Assembly: GCF_013408665.1 (NCBI RefSeq)
Contig: NZ_JACCCL010000001.1
Coordinates: 1,875,136 to 1,939,135 of the forward strand
DNA from: Sporosarcina sp. JAI121
Lineage (GTDB): Bacteria > Bacillota > Bacilli > Bacillales_A > Planococcaceae
Direction of reading: 5' to 3'
Length of the DNA: 64,000 nucleotides
Made by a program: the position numbers and the translations under genes. How positions within the stretch are numbered: the first letter of the stretch is position 1; the number at the start of each line of letters is the position of its first letter. This document shows positions 56,905 through 64,000 of the stretch, piece by piece. The notes beneath the pieces were generated by a model. That model saw nothing but the letters and a program-made list of their open reading frames with translations, did not search any database and had not been told where the DNA came from.

Positions 56905-56948
56905 AAAATAACACGTTTCATTCAATGGCAGAATAAAACGTGTTTTAT
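56905..56948 (-). terminator. Orphan terminator-like hairpin
   Basis: AACACGTTT (56910-56918) pairs with AAACGTGTT (56936-56944). On the minus strand it is followed by ATTTTTATT, so it could end a minus-strand transcript coming from the RNA candidate region; on the plus strand by TTATG. Confidence 0.6.
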
Positions 56949-57381
56949 GTAGTTTAGCAACAACAGTGTTTGATTTAGCATCAAAAGAGTTAATAAGATT
57001 AATAAAAAAACCATATCCTTACACCATCAAAGTTCTATTAGTTGAGTCAGAACTTTCTCCTTACATGCAAACACTGTTCGAGTTATTTATCAATAGTATA
57101 CAATTGGATTCAATCTATGGGTCAACTAAGTAGGTATATCTACAAAAAATTGATAACCCCTTCGAATTGAACGCAAAATCGAAACTTTCCTCACCTCTTC
57201 ATTATAGATCAGTAGCTTCTTTACCATGTTTATTCTAATACACATTGTTATTTTCATTTCCACATCTTTTACGTACTTGCAAGCTCTCGTAAGTCCGCGA
57301 ACTCGCTCATCATAGCGATACTTGGTAGTAACATTTCATTTATCTATTTATCATTCATCATATCGAGTAATCATTTTCAAT

Positions 57382-57520
57382 CAAAAAGAAGAGAGGTAAG
57401 TATGACTACTCCCCCCTCTTCTTCTCGAATACAATGATTAGGTTTTCATGTTGCTTGCAAACCTCCGGCACCCGAAGTCCGGAAAGTGTATCAAGTTTTC
57501 ACGGTGCCTAATCATCACCA
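57382..57520 (-). ncRNA. Candidate structured RNA with closing terminator
   Basis: On the minus strand a nine-base-pair outer helix, ATGATTAGG (57507-57515) with CCTAATCAT (57434-57442), encloses a TCCGG/CCGGA hairpin whose loop CACCC region can pair with GGTG near the outer helix (a possible pseudoknot). About ten bases later a GAAGAAGAGG...CCTCTCTTC hairpin with TTTTTG (57383-57423) follows, the layout of a riboswitch or small RNA with a terminator. No gene follows on the minus strand. No known riboswitch family was recognised. Confidence 0.4.
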
Positions 57521-57749
57521 TATTTCAAATCTCAGGATACCATAAAAGTCGCCTGATAACCATTAGCCTCTCCTATGAATAAAATCTTATTCAAGGCGAT
57601 TGGTCAACTTTATTATATGCATTGCAACCTGGATTAATGACTGGCAGTATTACTTTTATTTTCAATAACCCTTTATTTATAGTCTCCATCATTCATTCCT
57701 ACTTTTGCCGCAACAACAGTTGAATGGATACTTAAATTAAAGGACCTTT

Positions 57750-58394
57750 TCACCTTATTTTTTGTTTTCTCATCCATTGCGTTGCGACCCACTTTTCTCC
57801 AGTTATAACCGGTGCTCCGCCATGTAAAGTTAATTCGTTTAAATTTTTATCGTTATAGAAGTACTCGAAATAAACTGCCATGCCTTTTTTTGGCGATACT
57901 GAAAAATTCAGTTTAGGGAAAAAAGTTTCTCCACCTTGTTCTACATCATTTAAGTACATAACGAGCGTACTAATTCGATTATTGTTTACTACTTTACTGG
58001 TTGATGAAAAATAATCATAATGAGCTTTATACTCTTGACCGGGAGTATAATTAAGGATTTGAATGCCTTCTCCGTGTTCAATGGGTATATTCATAATAGT
58101 TGAGATTCTATTTTCAACTCTGGCAACAATTTCATTTTCACTTTCTTGAAAAAACATACTACTACTTGTTCTCAGTTCGTTTACTTCACGTGTCGTCCCA
58201 ATTTTTGAACGTTGCATTTTGTCCATTGACAATCTGATTAATTCATCGCATTCTTCGTTACTTAAAACATTTCCTAAAATCACTATCAACGGTTCTTCTA
58301 GTCTAGTGATTATATCAATCTCTCTATCTGTTTTTATTTTATTTCCAACGTGACCAAATATAGTTTGGTCTTTATTCTCTGTTATCATCTGCAA
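57750..58394 (-). CDS. Prolyl 4-hydroxylase-like 2-oxoglutarate/Fe(II) oxygenase
   Basis: Predicted non-haem iron dioxygenase of the P4Hc family. The 214-residue protein starts at a TTG or ATG (58394 or 58388; AAGGGGG upstream). The facial triad is seen in EYKAHYDYF (His-x-Asp) and TLHGGAPV (distal His), with the 2-oxoglutarate-binding Lys in GEKWVATQWM. Upstream is a dsbh-type LEEPLIVILGNVLSNEECDE. Orphan gene; bacterial homologues hydroxylate collagen-like or ribosomal proteins, and no collagen-like gene lies here. Substrate unknown. Confidence 0.9.
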   Translation of the reverse strand: MQMITENKDQTIFGHVGNKIKTDREIDIITRLEEPLIVILGNVLSNEECDELIRLSMDKMQRSKIGTTREVNELRTSSSMFFQESENEIVARVENRISTIMNIPIEHGEGIQILNYTPGQEYKAHYDYFSSTSKVVNNNRISTLVMYLNDVEQGGETFFPKLNFSVSPKKGMAVYFEYFYNDKNLNELTLHGGAPVITGEKWVATQWMRKQKIR

Positions 58395-58625
58395 ACGACC
58401 CCCTTAAACAATTTGATTTTTTAGAACGAGTACGTTTTTTGTAATATTTTTACGTGTTATCGGTCTTCTTTTACTTCAAATACTTTCGTCTTTGGTAAAT
58501 TTTATTTTATCACATAATTCCGATGTATCACAAACCTACTAAATATCACAATATAAAGATTTCTTTGTAAATACTATTGCTAACAAAGCGTAAATTTAGT
58601 ACCCTCAACAAATTTCAAACTAACA

Positions 58626-58660
58626 ATAAGCCGATTCCTTGACGTACAGGAATCGACTTA
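58626..58660. other. Hairpin in the interval 58395-58784
   Basis: TAAGCCGATTCCT pairs with AGGAATCGACTTA with one mismatch. There is no uridine run, so a terminator role is doubtful. The 390-bp interval otherwise holds the operon terminator at 58719-58754 and AT-rich sequence with nothing else seen. Confidence 0.5.
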
Positions 58661-58718
58661 CAAAATTGATGCTTTTAAATAGACCAACATTTGCTAATGA
58701 AGATAAATGCACAACATT

Positions 58719-58754
58719 AAAACTCTATTCTAGTATGTAATAGAATAGAGTTTT
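58719..58754 (-). terminator. Terminator of the pyrimidine-degradation operon
   Basis: AAAACTCTATTCTA with a seven-base loop and TAGAATAGAGTTTT, so either strand gives a stem followed by TTTT. It lies 31 bp after the small ORF at 58785-58988, the last gene of the operon. Confidence 0.85.
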
Positions 58755-58784
58755 CACTACTTCATATTAACTTGACATACTATC

Positions 58785-58988
58785 TTATAACAGCGTTTGT
58801 TCTTGGAGCTTTTCCGCAATATATTTACGCGCTTCGGCGGTCAGAATCTGTAAACAAACTTCTTCCTGCCGTTCAAACTCGACAAACATCCCACTTAAAT
58901 TTTCATACACATAACGGACTTTAAAGCCCCTGTCTAAATAGTCATCTACTTTTTTCATTTCATCCATGCTTAGTAAATGATCCGACAT
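58785..58988 (-). CDS. Small hypothetical protein following the NCS1 permease
   Basis: Starts at the ATG at 58988 with GAGG seven bases upstream (a GTG two codons earlier is less likely). The 67-residue product, MSDHLLSMDEMKKVDDYLDR, is acidic and predicted helical with no membrane segment and no recognised domain. It lies 22 bp downstream of the permease gene. Its role in pyrimidine or hydantoin use is inferred only from cotranscription. Confidence 0.7.
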   Translation of the reverse strand: MSDHLLSMDEMKKVDDYLDRGFKVRYVYENLSGMFVEFERQEEVCLQILTAEARKYIAEKLQEQTLL

Positions 58989-59009
58989 ACACACACCTCG
59001 CTTTTCTTA

Positions 59010-60464
59010 TTAAGCATCTTTAGCTTCGCTTTCTTGCACGACGATATCGTCCCAATCATGACCAATTGTAATACCTAAATACTTGGCGTCACTAGGATCG
59101 TCTAGTTCGGCTTGCGGGTACTTTTTGAACCACCAATATTTCGCCAAGACATAGTACACAAGTGCCCCCGCGAAAAAGCCCACCAATGAAGAATACGTTG
59201 GGAACATATTCGCTAAGACACCGCCGATCACCCAAGCGATTAACCCTGCTAAGTTAAAGCCATTCATATACCTATATTGGCCATCTAACTCGTACAAATC
59301 TTTTACGTTCACACGACGTTTACGGATTAAATAATAATCGGCGAATAATATCCCCACAATTGCTGTTAAAATACCGCCAATGATTAATAGCGCATTGACT
59401 AAGACAACAAATAAGCTCCACGGCTGTGCTAAAACCCCAATAACCCCCGTGACGATAACCCCAACCCAGAACGGCACTTTTGGTCCACCAATGTTCGAAA
59501 AAATCGTTGCCGCAGGAATAACGTTGGCGGACGTATTTGTCGACCATTGCGCTAACACAATCATCAGCAATAAAATCCCTAACACAAATCCACTTGCACT
59601 TTGTTGCAAGGCGTTTACCGGATCAGCAGATGCCACCGCCATATAACACACTGCACCAATGGCTACGATAAATGTATTGGTAATCGGCATCACGATTAAA
59701 GAGCCAACTAGCTGCGTTTTATTGCGCTTGAACCAATTGCGTTCATTTTTTGGAGCTTTAAAGAAACGTGATAGTGATGGCATATCAGCTGCTAACGTTG
59801 CCCAGAATCCCATGTTCGCCATAATCACGACCATGAATGCTGTAAAAGCTGCCATCCCTGTCGTCGGCGATTCCACCCAAGTCCACACATCTTTCCCTTG
59901 AGCCGTTGCATGATCGGCAAGCGTAAAGTACATCCAGCACGATATTAAAATAATAATCGGCGCCGCCAAATCCGCAAAGCGCTCAATGGATTTAATGCCG
60001 AGCGATGTATTAAATAACTGTAATGCCGCAAAAACAAGGAAACATAAAAACCAATTATTAAAGCCGAATAACAAATTCAAAATCCCGTTTATTGCCATTG
60101 CACCAAAATAGGTGTTAATCCCGAACCAACAAGCAGCTGTCACCCCACGAACGAGCGATGGTAAATGCGTGCCAATTGTACCAAATGGGGCACGCATATA
60201 AACCGGGAAGGACAAACCGTGCTCTATACCAATATCACCGATTAACGTCATAAATACGCCGATTAAAACGGAACCTATCATTGTTGCTAAAATTACCATC
60301 GGCAATGGCAAACTCATAATAGCCGATCCGCCAATTGCAAAGGCGGCTAAAACGATGGCCATTCCTACCCAAATCACTGCAAAACCAAATGTCCCGATAC
60401 TTCTTTGTTGATGTGTCACTGGAAGTAAATCTGGTGATTTTAAATAATCCCCACCATTCGCCAT
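59010..60464 (-). CDS. NCS1-family nucleobase/hydantoin permease
   Basis: Sodium- or proton-coupled transporter of nucleobases, allantoin or hydantoins. The 484-residue protein has about 12 membrane segments, with MSLPLPMVILATMIGSVLIG, the FGINTYFGAMAINGIL segment and ATLAADMPSLSRFFKAP, all typical of NCS1 (PucI/Mhp1 kind). AAGGGAG precedes the ATG. It lies downstream of hydA-preT-preA and is likely the uptake system for the substrate of that pathway. Confidence 0.93.
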   Translation of the reverse strand: MANGGDYLKSPDLLPVTHQQRSIGTFGFAVIWVGMAIVLAAFAIGGSAIMSLPLPMVILATMIGSVLIGVFMTLIGDIGIEHGLSFPVYMRAPFGTIGTHLPSLVRGVTAACWFGINTYFGAMAINGILNLLFGFNNWFLCFLVFAALQLFNTSLGIKSIERFADLAAPIIILISCWMYFTLADHATAQGKDVWTWVESPTTGMAAFTAFMVVIMANMGFWATLAADMPSLSRFFKAPKNERNWFKRNKTQLVGSLIVMPITNTFIVAIGAVCYMAVASADPVNALQQSASGFVLGILLLMIVLAQWSTNTSANVIPAATIFSNIGGPKVPFWVGVIVTGVIGVLAQPWSLFVVLVNALLIIGGILTAIVGILFADYYLIRKRRVNVKDLYELDGQYRYMNGFNLAGLIAWVIGGVLANMFPTYSSLVGFFAGALVYYVLAKYWWFKKYPQAELDDPSDAKYLGITIGHDWDDIVVQESEAKDA

Positions 60465-60686
60465 TCATGTCTCTCCCTTATAGTAGATTTCCAGTTAACG
60501 TATAAACAATTGACTTTTTTGTTCTACACCAAAATCTGTACTTGAGAGCATATTCCACTACAGTTGAACTTTTTTCATTTGGCATAGGTGGGGATGCTGC
60601 ATAGTTTTGTATGCGGACATTTTGCGTGAAGCTGATGGTATTATTTACGCCATTTGAATAAAGTGCGTATTAATATTATATTGCTT

Positions 60687-60803
60687 GTTGATTGGAGTAT
60701 ACGGGTGTGACGGCGCCTTCGTTCCCAACATCCCGTTGCCCCGAAGCGGCTCATCGGACTCCCCCCCCGGAAAACGCACAGCCGGAACGGAAATCCACAC
60801 TAC
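60687..60803. repeat. Degenerate GC-rich dispersed intergenic repeat
   Basis: Between preA and the permease gene, the 343-bp interval 60465-60807 holds a GC-rich block flanked by AT-rich DNA. It starts GTTGATTGGAG and ends GGAAATCCACACTAC (plus strand), with GCCGGAACGGAAATCC near the end and a run of eight C (60761-60768). On the minus strand this resembles the type of repeat with GATTTCCGTTCCGGCTG that I recall as widespread in Planococcaceae and Bacillus intergenic DNA. Only one copy is in the window. The remaining 60465-60686 stretch shows no clear gene. Confidence 0.55.
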
Positions 60804-60807
60804 TTTT

Positions 60808-62070
60808 TTATCGAGCAAAACTGCTGATAAGTGACTGACGTTCGTTCCAAGTCATTGGCGCAATAGTGGACTTTCTTTCGACCATCGAAATCGCACCGTC
60901 TACTGGGCACACAATCGAGCATAGATTACAGCCTACACAATCTTGTTCACGCACCTTTAGCATCGGACGACCACTCTCTGTGTATAGGTCAATACATTGA
61001 TGTGACGTATCTTCACACGCAATATGGCATTTATTGCAATTAATACAAACATCATTATTAATTTCAGCAACAACTTTGTAATTTAAATCTAAGTCACCCC
61101 AGTTAGAATAACGTTGAACCGACTGACCGACTAAATCCATCACTGAGGCAATGCCCTTCTCATCCAGATAATTATTAAGTCCATCAATCATATCTTCGAC
61201 AATACTAAATCCGTGGTGCATCGCTGCTGTACAAACTTGTACGCCCGTTGCACCCATTAGCATAAATTCCGCAGCATCCTGCCAATTTGAAATCCCACCT
61301 ATTCCTGAAATTGGTACATTGACGAAAGTATTTCGCGCACATTCTGCGACCATATTTAGTGCAATCGGCTTGACAGCAGGCCCACAATATCCGCCATGTG
61401 ACCCCTTCCCACCAACATGTGGCACCGTATTCCATGAATCTAAATCGACACCTGCTAAGCTGTTAATCGTATTAATCATACTAACGGCATCTGCACCGCC
61501 ACGCACTGCCGCTTCTGCCGTCATCGTAATATCCGTAATATTTGGCGTTAGCTTGACGATAACAGGTGTGCGTGCAACTTCCTTCACCCAGTGCGTTTGC
61601 TTTTCAACCAATTCAGGGACTTGACCAGAGGCAGCCCCCATTCCTCGTTCTGCCATCCCATGTGGACAACCAAAATTAAGCTCAAGACCATCAACCCCCA
61701 CAGCTTCTACTTTTTTGACAATCTCATGCCACTTTTCCTGTTGTGGCTCTACCATTAATGAAGCGATAATGGCATGATTAGGGAACTTTTTTTTCGTTTC
61801 AATAATTTCCTGTAAATTAACCTCTAACGGACGATCCGTAATGAGCTCAATATTATTAAAGCCCGCTACTCTCTGTCCGTTAAAGCTGACAGCCGCAAAG
61901 CGCGATGAAACATTTAAAATTGGTTCGCCCAATGTTTTCCAAACCGCGCCACCCCAGCCCGCTTCAAATGCTCGTTGCACTTGATAGCCCGAATTAGTCG
62001 GTGGTGCCGAAGCTAACCAAAATGGATTCGGTGATTTAATCCCCGCTAAGTCAATTCGTAAGTCTGCCAT
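60808..62070 (-). CDS. preA: NAD-dependent dihydropyrimidine dehydrogenase subunit PreA
   Basis: Reduces uracil or thymine to the 5,6-dihydro form together with PreT. The 420-residue protein has a FMN-binding TIM barrel like dihydroorotate dehydrogenase (ADLRIDLAGIKSPNPFWLAS, GLELNFGCPHGMAERGMG, VSMINTINSLAG) and a C-terminal two-cluster ferredoxin module with CINCNKCHIACEDTSHQC and CVGCNLCSIVCP. TAGGGGGG precedes the ATG. It follows preT with 12 bp between. Confidence 0.95.
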   Translation of the reverse strand: MADLRIDLAGIKSPNPFWLASAPPTNSGYQVQRAFEAGWGGAVWKTLGEPILNVSSRFAAVSFNGQRVAGFNNIELITDRPLEVNLQEIIETKKKFPNHAIIASLMVEPQQEKWHEIVKKVEAVGVDGLELNFGCPHGMAERGMGAASGQVPELVEKQTHWVKEVARTPVIVKLTPNITDITMTAEAAVRGGADAVSMINTINSLAGVDLDSWNTVPHVGGKGSHGGYCGPAVKPIALNMVAECARNTFVNVPISGIGGISNWQDAAEFMLMGATGVQVCTAAMHHGFSIVEDMIDGLNNYLDEKGIASVMDLVGQSVQRYSNWGDLDLNYKVVAEINNDVCINCNKCHIACEDTSHQCIDLYTESGRPMLKVREQDCVGCNLCSIVCPVDGAISMVERKSTIAPMTWNERQSLISSFAR

Positions 62071-62082
62071 GCTACATCCCCC

Positions 62083-63426
62083 CTATGCGATCTCGCTCGG
62101 TTTTCTTAAACGCTCATGAATGACGTAAGCAGCATCTTTACCTTGCTGTGCAGCTGTTACCACCATTGCTTCCCCTTGGCCATTGCCGAACACGACATCT
62201 CCACAGGCAAACACTTTGTCATTCGATGTTTGCATAGTCGTTTCATCAATGTCTACCACTCCGTTCGTATGCTGTAATCCAAACCCTTCGATGAGCGAGA
62301 CAAATCGCGTTTGTCCAATTGCTTTAATGACCGCGTCGACCTCTATAACAAACTCAGATCCCTTGATTACTTCAGGTCGTTGCCTGCCGTCTGCACCCGC
62401 CTTTCCTAGCTGCATCTTGACGCATTCAAGCCCCACTACTTTCCCTGCCTCATCACCGATAATTTGTTTCGGCGCTGTCAGCCACTTAAATCCAATGCCA
62501 TCCTGCTTGGCAAATTCATATTCAAATTGGTAGGCAGTCATCTCTTTTTCTGTTCTTCTATATAGAATGTCCACTTGCTCCGCACCTAGGCGCACAGCAC
62601 AGGTTGCACCATCGATGGCAGTGTTACCAGCACCGATAACCGCAACACGTTTACCTACTAAGTCTTCTGTCAGTGCACCCATTTTCGTGTGCTTTACAAA
62701 CTCAATGGCATCATGAACGCCAGCTAGTTCCTCACCATTAATGCCAAGATTAGGGACGGCACCCATACCAACAGCTAAAATAACGCTGTCATATTGCGCT
62801 AAAATTTCCTCAGCAGAAATATCCACGCCTACTGTTGTGTTTGTTTTAATGTCCACACCAAGCTTTACAACTTGCGCCACTTCCCAATCCACTACATCAT
62901 TCGGTAATCGGAATGACACGATGCCGTAGCTGCCCAAGCCACCCGCCTTTGCTTCTGCTTCAAAAATTGTGACACTATAGCCAAAGCGACTAAGCTCACG
63001 CGCTGCCGATAAACCAGCTGGACCAGCGCCAATAATCGCTACCTTTTGTCCATTTGTTTGACCTTTTTTAAATAGCTCGACGTCTGATTCCATCGCCCAA
63101 TCTGTTGCATAACGTTGCAAGTGCCCGATTTTAATAGGCTTTGTCGAGGAATTCAACACACATGCCCCTTCACATAATTCCTCGGTCGGGCATACTCGAG
63201 CACAGCTTGCACCAATCGGATTGGCCTCCATAATCGTCATGGCCGAACCTTTCATATTACCGGAAGCAATTTTTTTAATGAAATTCGGAATTGGAATACT
63301 TGTCGGGCAAGCTGTAATGCAAGGTGCGTCATAGCAGTACAGACAGCGATTAGCCTCTTCTAATGCTTCATTTTTTGTCATCCTGCTAGTCATTTCCACA
63401 AAATTCCGTTGGAGTTGCGAAGTCAT
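62083..63426 (-). CDS. preT: NAD-dependent dihydropyrimidine dehydrogenase subunit PreT
   Basis: Electron-input flavoprotein partner of PreA, homologous to the small subunit of glutamate synthase. The 447-residue protein has an N-terminal Fe-S cluster domain (CLYCYDAPCITACPTSIPIP, then SCARVCPTEELCEGACV), an FAD motif IIGAGPAGLSAARELSRFGY, and an NAD(P)-binding motif VAVIGAGNTAIDGA. GGGGGG precedes the ATG. Between hydA and preA in the operon. Confidence 0.95.
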   Translation of the reverse strand: MTSQLQRNFVEMTSRMTKNEALEEANRCLYCYDAPCITACPTSIPIPNFIKKIASGNMKGSAMTIMEANPIGASCARVCPTEELCEGACVLNSSTKPIKIGHLQRYATDWAMESDVELFKKGQTNGQKVAIIGAGPAGLSAARELSRFGYSVTIFEAEAKAGGLGSYGIVSFRLPNDVVDWEVAQVVKLGVDIKTNTTVGVDISAEEILAQYDSVILAVGMGAVPNLGINGEELAGVHDAIEFVKHTKMGALTEDLVGKRVAVIGAGNTAIDGATCAVRLGAEQVDILYRRTEKEMTAYQFEYEFAKQDGIGFKWLTAPKQIIGDEAGKVVGLECVKMQLGKAGADGRQRPEVIKGSEFVIEVDAVIKAIGQTRFVSLIEGFGLQHTNGVVDIDETTMQTSNDKVFACGDVVFGNGQGEAMVVTAAQQGKDAAYVIHERLRKPSEIA

Positions 63427-63455
63427 TGAAACATTCCCCCCTCATGAATTGATGT

Positions 63456-64000
63456 TTAGACGTTGATTGTTTGTGCAGTCGTCGGCTGTAGTGCACGCTT
63501 GATATATTGGCCACTGCCTAATTCTCCTACAAATTGTTTGTTTTTAATGACGTATTCACCACGCACAAGTACACTGATAGGCTCTCCAGTCACTTCCCAT
63601 CCCTCATACGGGTTGTAATCGACATTCATATGGTGGGTGTTCGCTGAAATTTCACGTTTTACCGTAGGATCAAAAATTACGATATCCGCGTCAGATCCCA
63701 TAGCAATCGTTCCTTTTTGTGGATATAAGCCGAAAATTTTTGCGGCACTTGTCGAAATCATAGCGACGAAATCATGGATGGAGATTCGCCCTTTCGCCAC
63801 ACCTTCAGAAAATAAAATGCTGAAACGATCTTCAATAAACGGTCCACCATTTGGAATTTTAGAAAAGTCATTTAACCCTAATTGCTTTTTCCCGTTAAAG
63901 CTAAATGAACATTGGTCCGAGCCAATTGTTTGCAGTTGCTTGGCTTTTAACGCATTCCACAAATGCTCTTGATGATATTTCGGGCGAAGTGGTGGTGACC
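63456..64000 (-). CDS. hydA: Dihydropyrimidinase/D-hydantoinase, C-terminal part (runs off window)
   Basis: Opens dihydropyrimidine or hydantoin rings. The minus-strand frame is open through to the window edge: from the edge it reads SPPLRPKYHQEHLWNALKAK, then IGSDQCSFSFNGKKQLGLND and GPFIEDRFSILFSEGVAKGR, the family SDxCPF-type metal region (here SDQCSF), and IVIFDPTVKREISANTHHMN. About 180 codons are present; the N-terminal metal-binding HxH lies outside. First visible gene of the operon hydA-preT-preA-permease. No ureidopropionase gene is visible in the window. Confidence 0.93.
   Translation of the reverse strand, partial: SPPLRPKYHQEHLWNALKAKQLQTIGSDQCSFSFNGKKQLGLNDFSKIPNGGPFIEDRFSILFSEGVAKGRISIHDFVAMISTSAAKIFGLYPQKGTIAMGSDADIVIFDPTVKREISANTHHMNVDYNPYEGWEVTGEPISVLVRGEYVIKNKQFVGELGSGQYIKRALQPTTAQTINV

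Larger units (their letters stand above)
56569..57749. other. 1.2-kb interval without a confident gene
   Basis: No convincing protein gene was found. A 69-codon plus-strand frame (56727-56936) overlaps a hairpin and lacks family resemblance. A 33-codon minus frame (57126-57227, MVKKLLIYNEEVRKVSILRS) reads protein-like but has no good start signal; it may be a remnant. The interval contains a hairpin at 56905-56948 and an RNA-like structure at 57382-57520. Confidence 0.6.

Noticed and set aside
56727-56936. 69-codon plus frame in the 1.2-kb gap
   Set aside because: No ribosome site, composition not protein-like, ends inside a hairpin.
57430-57515. c-di-GMP-I riboswitch (plus strand, GCAAACCTCCGGCA resembles a conserved segment)
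   Set aside because: The other conserved segments of that riboswitch are missing and the terminator is on the other strand.
1-64000. CRISPR array, rRNA, tRNA or intact insertion sequence
   Set aside because: No spaced direct repeats, no tRNA or rRNA core sequence and no transposase-sized gene with inverted ends were seen by eye.

Overview
The window is chromosomal DNA of an endospore-forming Firmicute. Gene order (minC-mreDCB-radC-maf-spoIIB; hemAXCDBL-spoVID-valS; engB-lon-clpX-tig) matches the Bacillus subtilis core chromosome, with family-level details (a full type IV pilus locus beside comC, compact SpoIIB and SpoVID, YheC and CotZ-like coat proteins) that fit Planococcaceae, most like Sporosarcina; the genus is an inference. 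Almost all genes read on the minus strand, so transcription runs from high to low coordinates.

Layout. 1-5006: cell-shape and division block (minC partial, mreD, mreC, mreB, radC, maf, spoIIB-like). 5085-14469: type IV pilus operon (membrane protein, VanW/G5-like protein, pilB, pilT, pilC, pilin, pilM, pilN, pilO, comC/pilD), closed by a terminator. 14630-18149: two tandem membrane GAF-GGDEF diguanylate cyclases. 18256-21193: folC and a divergent pair of ATP-grasp ligases. 21608-23741: three minor-pilin genes. 23937-26967: valS under a T-box leader. 26991-34430: small membrane ORF, short spoVID, and the hemAXCDBL haem operon with a perfect PerR-type box upstream of hemA and a dispersed repeat between hemX and hemC. 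34612-41485: engB-lon, clpX, tig and a TPR gene. 41549-45608: spore and stress genes (KGG protein, Tyr/Gly-rich protein, YheC-type ATP-grasp, CotZ-like coat protein, a second ATP-grasp). 45973-48238: ars operon (arsR-arsB-arsC) with a palindromic operator over its promoter. 48335-54943: hydantoinase/oxoprolinase-type hyuA-hyuB, an M20 amidohydrolase and a divergent LysR regulator; hyuB carries an in-frame amber codon. 55146-58394: secreted M28 aminopeptidase, a 1.2-kb region without a clear gene but with a structured-RNA candidate, and a prolyl 4-hydroxylase-like oxygenase. 58719-64000: reductive pyrimidine/hydantoin operon (hydA partial, preT, preA, NCS1 permease, small ORF).

How the genes work together. 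The pilus genes are complete enough for assembly and retraction. PilB begins with two repeats resembling the MshEN c-di-GMP-binding module, and two diguanylate cyclases lie next door, suggesting a local c-di-GMP circuit for pilus extension. The 42.7-45.6 kb block places two ATP-grasp enzymes around a CotZ-like coat protein, a candidate coat-modification cluster. The right-hand third collects cyclic-amide catabolism (HyuA/HyuB, M20 hydrolase, dihydropyrimidinase, PreTA and an NCS1 transporter) and looks accessory. No rRNA, tRNA, CRISPR array or intact insertion sequence was seen.
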